Part shown: positions 21,517-32,875 of the stretch, one piece after another
How positions within the stretch are numbered: position 1 is the first letter of the stretch
Layout: every line of letters starts with the position of its first letter
Assembly (NCBI GenBank): GCA_038087015.1
Contig: JASBNA010000002.1
Span: 2,356,001 to 2,420,000 of the forward strand
Reading direction: 5' to 3'
From: Cerrena zonata
Lineage: Eukaryota > Basidiomycota > Agaricomycetes > Polyporales > Cerrenaceae
Length of the DNA: 64,000 nt
The notes under the pieces: model-generated
What the model was told of the DNA's origin: nothing
The model's database searches: none
What the model saw: only the letters and a program-made list of their open reading frames with translations
Made by a program: the position numbers and the translations under genes

Positions 21517-22522
21517 TTATGCTGAAGTGGCGACAGCCTTCTTCCCCCGGGCCTTCTTCGGTGGAGCAGGCTTCTTCTCCTTTTGGGCAGCGACGAGGGC
21601 AGAGGCACGAGCGACGGCAGCCTATGAAAGGATGATCAGTCAGCATATTTATGTCACAGCTATACTGAATGAAGGTAGAAGAAAAGCGAAATGATAAAAT
21701 AATGTTATCGCCAACGAGTCAGGCAAAACCGCGAAGTGCATCGAACGGGACCTGATAGCGACATGGCGAGTATCCAGGAGGATTTGATCGGTCCTTTGCC
21801 GGACCATGTAATATTGCACATTGTCCACACCCAACTTTCATAAGGCCTTGCGGCTTCCAGTAGGCTCTAGTTAGTGCATTGAGAATATTATTGGGAGAAA
21901 ATAACGACGTCCTGAGTGTTCTATTGGACCGTGAGGTATGGATTCCACACAAAACCAAAGAGCGAGGCCCAAAAGGAGAACAGAGATGGTTCGATGTCAT
22001 TCGTTAAAATACATACCTGTCGGAGATCGGGGCGGTAGCTGCGCTTGGCGAGGTTAGCAGCAACACCTGTAGAACGGCGGGATCCTGATCGGTTGCGAAT
22101 GGTAGAGACGGTCTTTGCTGAGCTGACAGCAAAGGGAGAAGCACCCTTCTTGGCGGTGGTGATCTGGATACCGGCGGGGGTTTGTTGGATGTCAATGGTC
22201 TGCGAAGTATTCGATTTAGATTGTTGTTGTGCAAAATTGTGGTATAACACACCTTGGTGTTAGCGAGACCAGAGTACTTGAAGGAGTGGAGACCAGTGAG
22301 GTTACCCTATCCAACATATCATGTCAACACTTTCTACGAGCCATTCGAAAGTGAACGGCTAGTTACAGGCTCCTTGGAGAAGATGGGACCTTCAACGACG
22401 CGCTTCACGATGAAGGCATTGTTGTTCTATACGAAATTTGGTAAATTTAGTATCGTTGAGGTCGTCGAGACGCATAGAGTAAGACTAACACGGAGAAGGA
22501 GCCACTGGAGATCGGAGGACAT
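21517..22522 (-). CDS. RPL28 (eL28): 60S ribosomal protein eL28
   Basis: Large-subunit ribosomal protein L28e, 144 residues. Exons 22522-22490, 22426-22367, 22306-22253, 22199-22017, 21621-21517, summing to 435 nt. It begins MSSDLQWLLLR, then NAFIVKRVVEGPIFSKEPGN, LTGLHSFKYSGLANTKTIDI and AKTVSTIRNRSGSRRSTGVA, and ends in a Lys/Ala/Pro-rich tail. The first three introns are about 53-63 nt, but the last (22016-21622) is 395 nt, far longer than other introns in this window, and contains strong stem-loops (see the ncRNA entry). eL28 is absent from budding yeast but usual in other fungi and animals. Divergent from the 60S assembly GTPase gene NOG2, 838 bp away. Confidence 0.95.
21700..21855 (-). 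ncRNA. Possible intron-encoded H/ACA-like small nucleolar RNA
   Basis: Inside the 395-nt last intron of the eL28 gene. On the transcribed strand there is a perfect hairpin GGTCC-GGCAAA-GGACC (21805-21790), another around AAGCC-GCAA-GGC (about 21855-21838), and a longer stem with an internal pocket (21762-21707: TCGC/GCGA and TCAGG/CCTGA) followed directly by AACATT, so an ACA trinucleotide sits at the foot of the last stem. Ribosomal protein introns commonly host snoRNAs. I cannot find a convincing H box (ANANNA) between hairpins, so the class is uncertain, and the structure was only paired by eye. Confidence 0.28.
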
Positions 22523-23360
22523 CTTGAAGGTCTTGCGTGCTGTTGCCGACGACGTTGAGGAAAGATTCGCAGAGGTGGCTGAGATCGACTGTACAGTTAC
22601 AAATAAGCACAAACATAGGATGAGCCGATGAGCGTCTACTCTATACTCAGTTCGGTTGGGAAGGTTTGGCCCGGGAAGGCTTCAAGATGGACCTGTTGAA
22701 CACTGTTTCTCCTGTTGCAACCCACAGTTGAATGCTGTTGAATGTTGAACCCTACATTTCCTAATAGCATATTAAACTTTATTCTACATTTCGTCTGTGC
22801 GTGGAATTCGGTCTTCTACTACTCGGCTACGCGGATTTCGTATCGCTCTAGGTCTCATCCGAGGCTGTGCTATGTCTAGGTTGAGAATTGACTCCTTTGG
22901 TGCTGTCGTATGCCACAGTTTAGTTTTATTTGCTCCGTAAAGCCCGTGAGGTATATGCAATATGGAATGTGTTAGACACTCATGCCCCTAGATTTTGTCT
23001 TAGATGCCCTGCCGAATGAGGATACAAGTATTAAAGATACAAATATGGTAATAATGATAAATCCTTCAGGGGATGGTTACACGGAAAACTTGTAGATTAT
23101 CACAGGGGTCTACGGGGCATACCTTACAGAAGCAGAATGAATCGTTATTGACAATGAATGACAGAACCTGCTATTTATGGAAGTCCTCTCTGTGAGACGC
23201 CTGTCGATCATTGTAACTTTTCGTTCACTGTAGTTCGAGGTTAGCATACCCTCGTTGACATCATTCATTCGTTGCTCTTTCCCCTTGCAATCTCATTCTG
23301 GCTGTTATATCTACTCTTTAATACTCTTTTTGATCCTCCCTTGGACTGATCATATCCAAT
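22523..23360. promoter_or_regulatory. Divergent upstream region of eL28 and NOG2
   Basis: 838 bp between two start codons, holding both promoters. Short direct repeats of GTTGAATG occur near 22725-22745. No gene or RNA is recognised. Confidence 0.4.
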
Positions 23361-25766
23361 ATGGTTACGAGCAAGAAGCCGACAGGGAATGGCAAAACCC
23401 GATCATCCACTTCCTCCGAAGTATCTCTCAAGAAAGTGAAGGGAGAAAACTTCTACAGAAATGCGAAGCAAGTCGGGAGGCTGAAGATGTTGAACGGTGG
23501 GAAGGCGGTGAGGGACAAGGATGGAAAGATCATCCAAGCTGCTGCTTTCCAGAAAGGAGAGGATGAGACTAAACCAGGCCGAGTGCAACCCGATCGTAGA
23601 TGGTTCGGTGTGTATATATCCCCTAACAATAAAATTAAATACTCACAATCCCCTCAGGTAACACTCGAGTTATCTCACAAACAGCATTGGATCATTTCCG
23701 CACCAGTCTCGCTGGAAAGCAACATGATCCATACTCGGTATTGCTTCGACGGAACAAACTCCCTATGGCCCTTTTGGACGATGCTGCTAACCCTAACTTA
23801 CGCAAGGTTCGTCTACTGTTACTTGTTGCTTTCATCCTCTAATTGTATGTATAGCGTACGCATATCGTTGAGACTGAGCCATTCCAAGACACTTTTGGCC
23901 CGAAGGCACAGCGCAAGAAACCTCGTCTGGATGTTGGTACTTTCGAGGAGTTGAGTCAACTCGGAACTGCTGCTTACGACAAAGCGGAAGCTGCTGCCAA
24001 TGAAATTGACGAAGAGACTGGAGGTACGTCTATAACCAATTCTGAAACGTTCGACGTCTAATTAATATTTCTCTTAATACGACAGAACCTAGCTCCTCTG
24101 CTTTTGCAACCGAATTTCAAACATACGCAGACATCATTGAGCCCATCTATGCTAAGGGTACCTCAAGACGGATTTACGGTGAACTCTACAAAGTCATCGA
24201 CTCGTCGGACGTTGTCTTGCATGTCCTTGATGCTCGGGATCCTATGGGAACTCTTTGCGAGTCGGTCTTGGAATATATCAGGAAGGAAAAGTCACATAAG
24301 CAGGTTGTGCTTGTTATTAACAAGTGTGATTTGGTACCGAACTGGGTTACAGTGAGTTCTTTAACCGACTAAAACTTCTTATTCATGATCACTAACTCAG
24401 TCGGGAAAAGGCTCGTTATATCGCACAGCTTACACCAAGATACCCTACTATCGCTTTCCATGCTTCGCCGAATCACTCTTTCGGAAAGGGATCCCTGATC
24501 CAACTCCTCCGACAATTCTCTCAGCTTCATTCGGACAAGAAACAAATCTCCGTTGGCCTCATCGGCTACCCTAATGTCGGCAAGAGCAGTGTGATCAACA
24601 CTATCAAAAGCAGTAAAGTCTGCACTGTTGCCCCAGTACCTGGCGAAACCAAGGTATGTTTTGGAGGTTCTCTTAACTTCATAGTCGTCCTAACTCTGTT
24701 ATTTCCAGGTCTGGCAATATATTACCCTGACCAAACGAATCTACCTCATCGACTGTCCTGGTATCGTTCCAACTTCCGCCAAGGATACAGTAACTTCCAC
24801 GGTTCTCAAAGGTGTCGTTCGTGTCGAAGCCCTGGCAACACCTTCAGAACATATACCTACCCTAATGGAACGTGTCAAACCTGTCTACCTATCCCGTACA
24901 TATGGCGTCCCTCTTCCTGATCCTAACGACATTTCGAAAGGTTGGGAACCCGAAACATTCCTCGACAAACTTGCTCGTATGAAAGGACGTTTGCTCAAAG
25001 GTGGCGAGCCCGACTTGGAATCAGTTTCCAAGATATTGCTGAGCGATTGGGTCCGAGGACGGATACCGTTCTTCGTCCCTCCTCCAGAACGATCAGAGGA
25101 GCTGAACCAGGCAGAAGCGAAGAAGGCGAAGATAGAGGCGGCGAAGAGTAGAGGCAAGGGCAAGGCGAAAGCTGCTGAGCAGGAGGAACCGAGGAAGCTT
25201 AGCGTCAAACAGCATATTGGTTCGATCATGCAAAAGAATACTTTCATTCCTGAGGATATCCAGCCTTTCGAAGAAGAGGTAGGGGGTGAGGGAGAAGTGG
25301 ACAACAACGGTGAGGAAGATGTGGATGATGACGAGGCTGAAGAAGTGGAGATGGAAGAGCAGGAGGCAGAGCTTGCCTGGGGCGATGTCTTCCCGGATGA
25401 GACTGAAGCAACACCGTTTAGTCGGTCTGATAAGGAAGCTGATATAGGTCCGTTCCTTGTTCTCTTTTTAATTCTTCCCTGGTCTAAAATATCCTTCATA
25501 GCGGATGCAGCGTCAGCAGCTGATTCTGATTCTGACGCTCCTTCAAAGGAGGCCCGAATGAAGACTAACAAGGTACGATTGGGAAGTCTATCTTATCAGT
25601 CCTGATGACTAACCTTTCTCTGATCTCGCAGCGCAAAGCCACGAACTTCTACAACAATGCTAACGTCAAGAACAAAAACCGACAAAAGTCTGCCCTCATG
25701 AAGACTCTGCAAAAGGGCAAGAGTGGTGGAGGCGAGGGTCGGAAAAAGCGTGGCAAGCCCACCTAA
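23361..25766 (+). CDS. NOG2: NOG2, nucleolar GTPase of 60S subunit maturation
   Basis: Circularly permuted GTPase that joins pre-60S particles in the nucleus and acts as a checkpoint before export. 672 residues in eight exons: 23361-23607, 23658-23806, 23855-24023, 24086-24351, 24411-24653, 24709-25447, 25502-25572, 25632-25766; summed length divides by three. The NGP1NT segment at the N-terminus contains [23 protein letters not shown]-binding motifs come in permuted order: NKCD (G4, about 266), [12 protein letters not shown] (G1, about 330), DCPG (G3, about 372). [20 protein letters not shown] is typical of the family. A long acidic stretch ([20 protein letters not shown]) and a basic nucleolar tail ([11 protein letters not shown]) follow. 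The exon 5 acceptor was set at AAAAG|GCT (24410) because it restores the WVTARYIAQL alignment. Confidence 0.95.
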
Positions 25767-26369
25767 TTGTAGACTTCTATTACATAGGTGTCTTTTCTCT
25801 ACTTAGTGATCGTCTGTCATTGTATACATACCTTCTTCACATTGCATTCGACGGATTGTTATTCCAAAATTGGTTCGATCACCCTGAGCCTACTGGTGAA
25901 ATTTTTGCACTTCGGCTTCCAGTAGCGACTTCAAGTTAGAACTTTTGTGACCACTGTAGAGTGCTTGCTTTTTTTTCGATGTCAAACAGTTGCAAAGTTG
26001 AGAGTATTCAAAGAGCATGTATTGGGTAAGAACTAGATACGATAGTAATTGGATGTCACAGGGAGATATCGACATGCCGCAACATAGTGCATTAGACTAC
26101 GACACTTCCTATCCTGCTTTTGGCTCGGCCATTTTCTCGAGAGAACAGGACCCGAAGGTCACTGGCACTGTCACCGACGGTAGAGCACTCTTACATCGCG
26201 CAGCGTGGCATATCTCTCTAAGGAAGAAAAAGCAAAAAGCGAGGAGGACGCGGTTTATATATCGGAGCTCATGAGCGTCAATGTCAGTCACACGATCACG
26301 TTCGTAACGGCAAGTGCCGAGCCTCTATGTAGCACTCAGCCAGGTCGAGTAACAAGTTTACCACTAAAC
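25767..26369. other. Intergenic region between NOG2 and uS15m
   Basis: About 600 bp: NOG2 3' UTR and uS15m promoter. The open frames present are short and unsupported. Confidence 0.4.
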
Positions 26370-27315
26370 ATGCTCAGCTTGCGGTTCACGCAATGTACGT
26401 ATCACCAGTATTCTCAAGCAAGATTCTAAACTTCATTAATGTTATGCTAGGTTCGCGACTAGTCGCATCAACATCAACCTCGTCAGCTGTCCCAGCTGCA
26501 TGTCTTCATACCTCTGCTGTCCGTCAGGCAGGTTCGGCGAGGCGTCATAAACAAGTGCAGGCTGAAAAGAAGATCGAGGCTATGCGTGCTGAGAAGCTAC
26601 GTCAAGAGCAGCTCAATCGACCCCATGTTGTTTTGGGTAACCGGCCAGGCGACGAAGCAAAGTGGGCAAACTGTGACCTGGCCAAAGCGATCATTACAGA
26701 GGAGCAGATACTCGCGGCACCGACACCATCACTAGATCCTTCAGGAAAAATCCAGCTACCAGAAACACTCAACTTCGGAGTAGGGGAAGCAGAAAAGGAA
26801 CTACTGTTCGAAACCTTACCTGTATTGGGCACTGAAATGAAGACCCGAAAGACACCAGCCTTCAAGTTACAGGAAATTGCGGAAGGAGCAGAAGCTGATG
26901 AACTTCGGAAAGTCAATACACTTGCTATCATTGCTGATCTACGGAATGCAAATGCGGGTGGTATTGCCTATGCGAATCGCCGTCGAATAATCGAGGAATT
27001 TTCAGAACCAGGGAAGCCTAATGATACCGGAAGGCCCGAGGTGCAAGGTAAGAGGTGTTTTCATCTCTGGGGGTGTACTGAAGCTCTGAACGGTTACTCC
27101 CAGCCGCTCTTGCCACCTATACTATACGCAAACTTTGGGCACATCTTCAAAATATGAAGAAAGACGTAGCTAACCGACGCAATCTGCGAAAAATAGTCCA
27201 TCACCGAGCCAAAATCCTAAAATACCTCAAGCGGACAGACCGTGACCGGTATGAGGATGTCTTGCAGCGGTTAGGTCTTGAACCTGAAGCGGTGGAGGGA
27301 GAGCTTGTGGTGTAG
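26370..27315 (+). CDS. MRPS28 (uS15m): Mitochondrial small-subunit ribosomal protein uS15m
   Basis: Mitochondrial 37S ribosomal protein of the bacterial S15 family; 277 residues. Exons 26370-26394, 26451-27047, 27104-27315 (both introns 56 nt). A mitochondrial presequence (basic and Ser-rich, FTQCSRLVAST through LHTSAVRQAGSARRH) leads to a charged linker domain typical of fungal uS15m, and the S15 fold occupies about residues 200-277: NDTGRPEVQAALATYTIRKL, NRRNLRKIVHHRAKILKYLK and TDRDRYEDVLQRLGL. The much longer N-terminus than bacterial S15 is normal for fungi. The yeast name MRPS28 is used by family equivalence. Confidence 0.92.
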
Positions 27316-27804
27316 ACATGTTACATATCATATTCGCTATACTAATAGATATTGGGCGTATACTTCATCTATCACACTCATGTCGTAGAGGCGTACCTCG
27401 AAATATGTACCGCGTTGTCGACTTGCATGTGACGTTTGGTTCCGAGACAGTGTACCCTATTGCCAGGGGTAGGTTTGTCTTGGGCTAAGTGACATCGTGC
27501 TGAGACATTGCAATTTCCTAGGCCTGAGCGATACGTTGCGTCGCATCAGCCGTATAACACTTTGACAGTGGTTTGAACATCGACTATGACATTACAGACT
27601 GCTCCTCGATTTCTCCTGGCATTATTTCAATCGGTCATGTCATGAGAAATGACCGCTTGAATATTTCGCTAATTTTGATCGCCCGCTTGCTCTCCTCGGT
27701 CATCCCGTTTTGGATTACTTGAGCTTCCAAGTCCTTGCCCAGTCAAGTTCCAAACGCGACTATTGTGTTTGAACCGTTTGAACACGCACTAGTGGCCAAC
27801 AATC
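27316..27804. other. Intergenic region upstream of the Rho GEF gene
   Basis: About 490 bp. No gene, repeat or strong motif is seen. Confidence 0.4.
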
Positions 27805-30671
27805 ATGGCACAAGGTAAACCTCAATTTGCTTTCAAACTGACTCCTATCTCAAATATGTACCTCCGTTCTAGATACCCTTCAGCCATCAGCCATGGTGGA
27901 CTTTCCTAGGGCTGACCCTCGGCTTTCAGCACACTTACCAGATCACCATTTCCAGCCAGCTCAGCATCTTGCTTTTCGTCGTATATCTCTTCCTAGCGTA
28001 CCTAACCTCCAGAACAGACATTCCGTCGTCAGCACGCTCTCGATTGACTCGTTGCCCGAAGACAAGCCGATGTCGGCATTCCCGTTACCATCCATCATGC
28101 GAGATGTCTCCAAACGTCGTTCAGGTCTGGAAGGTGGGCGAAGACAAAGTAGACGTCGGGAGGTGAAGATTGTCGACGAATATGTCGAGGCTAAGAAGCG
28201 AAAAGTTGCAGAGGAGTTTTACGAAACAGAGAGGAGTTATGTTGATGGTTTGGAGTTGATCTACTCTGTGCGTTTCAGTATCGCTATTTCTTCATTCGCA
28301 TATTCTGATGACCACTCATAGCATTTTCTGACACCAATCGTTGCCGCTTTGGATACACCACAACCATTACTGGACCGTACAGAACTAACTTCTGTCTTTT
28401 CTAACTTTATCGATATCTGGAACTTGCATCGCTCATTTTTCTCATCCCTCACGAATCATTTACGCGCTTCATCATCAGAGACGAAACCTCCGCCGCTCTC
28501 ACCAGTGTTACTTTCCCATTTTCCATATCTCTCGCTATATACCCCCTTCATCACTTCCTTCCCAAACATTCTGACGTCATTGTCTAACTTGTTGTTGAAG
28601 CACCAGGCATTTGCCGAGTTTGTTGCATCGCAAGAGGCCGACCCTCGCTGTGGTAAACTCAAGTTGAGGGACTGGTTATTGACCATTGTGCAGCGATGTC
28701 CACGGTATCTTCTTCTTTTGAAGGATCTTTTAAGTTGTACAGACCAGGATGATTCCGAGTTCGCCGCTCTGACGTCTGCTCACAACTTGGTGTCTAAGAG
28801 TAAGTATACATTGCCTTCTCTCTAAAAATGCGCCAATTAAATAAACACCTTCGTCCCCGTTATAGTCACCATTTCCCTAAACACATCACTTCATACACAC
28901 GCCCAAACGCTATCACTATTGGCCTTGCAGCGTAGTACAACCAACCTTCCTTTCCAGCTCATAACCCCCGGACGGATGCTGCTCAAGCGGGCATCTCTCC
29001 TCCAACTAGAAGGGTCCACTCCCAAGGAACACGAGTTCCTTCTCTTCTCTGATCGGATCGTCTGGTTCGCGAGTGCAGACAAGGTGGATGAGACGGAATT
29101 ATCCGCCAAGTGGGAACTTCCTCTTACAAACGATGGATCTTCCCTTCGTCCACCCATCGCTCGAACACGGAGTAAGAGTGATGCAGATGTTCCCCAGCTG
29201 AAAGCCATGAAGCGAAGGGAGTCCGGGCTGAAGTTGAAGCTGAGCAGTCCGTCAAAGAAGAAGATCCGGCATGCAAGTAGCGGCACGGAAGATAGGTGGG
29301 TGTATAAGGGACATCTAGACCTTGTCGATCTCGAGGTGGTGGTGGCCACGTCGAGAGACGCTGGTGATGAACGGCGACTTGAAGTCTTGAGTCCTCAGAA
29401 ATCATTTGCACTGTACACATGTGGGTAATTTCTCCGAACCTTCTTTGGGACATTGACATCAACTCATTCATCATCCTTGCAGCCGATGAGGAGGAGCGGG
29501 ATGAATGGATCAGCAACATTCGAAGTGCGAAGGCCTCATTGCTCGTCTCGCTACATACAATGAATCCTAACTCCACCCTAACTTCATCTTCGTCTACAAA
29601 TCATTTGCGCCGAGCTCTCCAAGCACTGCCGTATTTGCCGGATGAAGAGGATACCAAGCCTAAACGTGGTAAAGTAGAGCATTTTGTCCCCGCTATCTGG
29701 ATCCCCGATGGCAAGACAGAAAGTTGTATGAGGTGTGGTCGTACATTTGGCTGGAGAAGGCGACGGCACCACTGTAGGTTATGCGGTCGCTGCGTGTGTG
29801 CTGGGTGTTCCGAGAAGGTCAGTACTACGTATACTCTCTTTACGACTCTCACCCGCTGACCTGCTGTTCGTATCCCCCCCAACTATTCAGACCTTTATCA
29901 TATTTGATCCCAACTCCAAAAATTCTCATAAGCCAGCAAGGTCTTGTGGAGCCTGTTATGATACTGTTTTCCCAGTTCTAGACCCTGCACCTATTCCAGC
30001 GGAGAGTTCTGGGACAATTTCACATTTGACGCTCTCAGGTTTACGATCCATGCCCTCGTTGCTTTTGTCCGAAAGTAACACCCCATCGGCGCTCATGGCA
30101 ATACCTTTGGACAGTCCCAAGCGGCCTTTCTCTCGTGTCGAGGATCCATCTCCAACTCGTAGCAGGATCGATAGTTCCGACGATCCCTCTAGACGACCAG
30201 CAATTAGAATGAAGGCACCTTCGCGGCCACGCAGTTACATCCAGATTCTGGAAGATTTCAATGAAAACGATCAAGGCCCGCCGTCAACAATTAGTGAAAG
30301 CCCCAACCCTGTCTCAATTTAGTACAAGGCTCGACGGATCTTCGTTCCTTTTGGATGAAAGAGAAGAAGACGCTACGACCAACGAGGCATCGGAGACTAG
30401 TATTCTCCCGAAGATCCCTAGTGTCCCTGCGAGTCCTCGAAGAGAGGATACAGCACGAAGACACAAGCGTTTCTCTCTTCCCGCACTTGCGTTACAGACC
30501 ACGCCGGTTACGGCTCGTCCCAATATTGTCGGAGAAGGAAAATCAAAGCGTTTTTCGCTCGTGCTCGGAAAATCCGGAATGTCAAGTGCATCGCACGCCA
30601 GCGAATTAGGTGGATCCTCCACGCATGGGATCGTGGTCGGAAAGCTAAATGAGTTGTTAGGGAGAAGATAA
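27805..30671 (+). CDS. Rho guanine-nucleotide exchange factor with DH, PH and FYVE domains
   Basis: Predicted activator of a Rho/Cdc42 GTPase, targeted to phosphoinositide-rich membranes (FYVE zinc fingers bind PI3P). About 850 residues; exons 27805-27814, 27873-28267, 28322-28799, 28866-29420, 29483-29817, 29891-30671; introns 54-73 nt. DH domain about residues 100-310 with EEFYETERSYVDGLELIYSH and RDWLLTIVQRCPRYLLLLKD. PH domain about 320-510 (ending ALYTSDEEERDEWISNIRSA) with a disordered insert. FYVE about 560-640 with WIPDGKTESCMRCGRTFGW and the diagnostic RRRRHHCRLCGRCVC. The Ser/Pro-rich tail carries RHKRFSLPAL-type sites. In the last exon the frame shifts at the CCCC run at 30301-30304; either one C is surplus or a 40-nt intron (30278-30317) with a poor donor is used. 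FGD-like proteins have the same domain order. Confidence 0.9.
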
Positions 30672-30975
30672 TGATCTTTCACGTTGTGCCTACCCGTAGC
30701 CTGTGCTTGTATACCATGTCATGCTCATGATTTACTTACGATCGAATAATGAAGCGGACTATTGCTGAATGGGGATTACAGAGATATAATCTTGATGCCG
30801 ATGGGCTTAATGAAAAGTGACAGGGCTACTAGTCTTGTCATGAACACAAATTTTACAGAATCATACATGACATGCAGAAAACATGTGTGGTTGAACATTA
30901 ATTTACCAAAGACTCAGCAAAGTCAAAAGTGACCCAGGCCGCGGGAAGTACGGTAATTACGTAATGGCCACGTGT
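30672..30975. other. Intergenic region 3' of the Rho GEF gene
   Basis: About 300 bp; nothing recognised. The adjacent centrin promoter elements are listed separately. Confidence 0.35.
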
Positions 30976-31037
30976 CGACGCGTTGTGAGATATGCACCCA
31001 CAACGCGTCGCGCTGTAAATATCACAACTTTACGCGT
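30976..31037. promoter_or_regulatory. Centrin promoter: perfect inverted repeat carrying ACGCGT boxes
   Basis: Two perfect 12-bp arms (CGACGCGTTGTG at 30976-30987 and CACAACGCGTCG at 30999-31010) flank an 11-bp spacer, each arm holding ACGCGT. A third ACGCGT lies at 31032-31037, 47 bp before the centrin ATG. ACGCGT is the MCB element bound by MBF/SBF-type (APSES) cell-cycle factors in ascomycete yeasts. Action here is inferred from the sequence and from the downstream gene. Confidence 0.55.
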
Positions 31038-31084
31038 TTTCTCCATACAGTCACCGAGCACATCCTCATTTCCAGCGAACGCCC

Positions 31085-31703
31085 ATGTACGGACAAACAG
31101 CAGCACAGAAGAGCAAGAGGAGACATCATTCTCGTCCTGAACTCTCCGACGAACAAAAACAGGAAATTAAAGAAGCATTCGAGCTGTTCGACACGGACAA
31201 GGATGGTACAATCGACTATCACGAACTCAAGGTGGCCATGCGCGCATTAGGCTTCGATCTCAAGAAGGCGGAGGTCCTGAAGATCCTAAGAGATCATGAC
31301 AAATCTGGACATGGGTTGATCGGGTTCGAAGACTTTGCAAAAATAAGTGAGTGCCTCGTTCTCCTCTCGTTGTGCACTCCTTAACCAGTTCCTTCATGAC
31401 CCACAGTGAGCGAGCGTATTCTTGCTAGAGACCCACAGGAAGAGATCCGAAGAGCCTTCCAGCTATTTGACGATGACAACACAGGCAAAATTAGCCTCAA
31501 GAATCTCCGGCGAGTGGCGAAGGAGATTGGGGACCGTCTCGAAGACGATGAACTGTACGCATTACTCCTTTTCTGTTCCTCTTTGTCGATACCTAATTTG
31601 ATCACTCTGTATCAGGCAAGCCATGATAGACGAGTTCGACCTTGACCAAGATGGAGAAATTAACGAGCAGGAATTCTTCGCTATCATGACGGATGAGGCA
31701 TAG
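31085..31703 (+). CDS. CDC31: Centrin (Cdc31-like EF-hand protein)
   Basis: Small calcium-binding protein of the spindle pole body, needed for its duplication; it also serves in mRNA export and nucleotide-excision repair complexes. 165 residues; exons 31085-31346, 31407-31554, 31616-31703 (introns 60 and 61 nt). After a basic N-terminus ([16 protein letters not shown]) there are four EF-hands. Loop 1 is [12 protein letters not shown] and loop 4 is [12 protein letters not shown], both with complete Ca ligands. Loop 2 ([14 protein letters not shown]) and loop 3 ([12 protein letters not shown]) are variant. The segment [16 protein letters not shown] and the C-terminal FFAIM are centrin-like rather than calmodulin-like. 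Confidence 0.93.
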
Positions 31704-32875
31704 CTATGTCATATATTTTCTTTGGTCCACCTCTGCGTGTATTATTATTCATTGTACCACCTATCTTGCATTCCTCATACTATACACTTATTGATTGACT
31801 TTATCCATGGTTTGATGGTAACCTGTCCAATTAAACTCTCTTGTTTCTGGTATGTTCTTTTTGGAACTTTCTCATATTCGGTCATATTGAGTTGATCTTT
31901 TAGGGATACCGAGCACTCCCCCATTATTGTATTCCCATACCCATACACGCGGCCACCGGTCAATTGATTTTCTTGTCCGGTGCATCCTTCTCCGTACAAA
32001 GAAACGAATAGAGGCCTTGGCCGCGGAAAACCACATATGGTGCTAGGGATTTTCCTCTCTTGACAGGCCGCCGTCTACATTTAGCACCGGTCTCTGTGTG
32101 GATCATGGCAAGTAGCGTTGACGGCAAGTACCTTAGTACTGAGGCAGTACACGATCGTAGAAAGCTTATCAGGAGCGCGAACCGAACAATGAAATTATAT
32201 TACGAAGACTTCGCCACCAACATCTGCGCTTGCATCTAGCACGAATCACAAGGTACTGTATGAGGACAAGGTGACCCGAAATAACGTCTCCGAAAGACTA
32301 GGATTTGGGGGTCCAGGGTCAGCGGCAGCCGAAATCACTAGTTCGGCGTAAATTGGTTGCGTGGGCGTACTATTGGGGACACTCAGGGGCTCACAAATGG
32401 AACAAGACGATTGGCGGACAGTTCATCCGTGGAACACTGCAATAGAATAACCCCGCCACTCTACGGGAGCACTCCTCCTTCGGTGACCGATACCAGGGTT
32501 CTAAAACCTGTTCATTCCGAAGGACGACCGCATTTAATAGGGTAAACTTTTTATTTCTAGATCCGGTTAGGCAATGATACCTTTCAAGAAATCAAAGTTT
32601 GGTATCATATATGCAGTACAGAAAAACTAGTGGTGTATAACACAAGGTATTGTATGCGATGCCGCGTATTTACAGTAACAAGAAGGGTGGTAATACATTT
32701 ACTACAAGTCCGAGGAGTTTTCCAGATTATCGCTACATGGGAAGGGGACTACAATGAAACATACTACAACACAAACAAATGTTAATAATCAATAAAGTTA
32801 TGAGCAACCCATAGCCCCGAAGAAGACTGAGTCATAGGAAAGGTCCATAGCCGAGAACGCGGGAGCAACGTCCGC
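31704..32875. other. Intergenic region between centrin and the first C2H2 gene
   Basis: About 1.2 kb between converging genes. The open frames are short and unspliced. No repeats or RNA genes are recognised. Confidence 0.4.

Noticed and set aside
24885..25571. 228-codon - strand Ser-rich frame
   Set aside because: Antisense of the acidic region of NOG2; Ser richness mirrors Glu/Asp codons.
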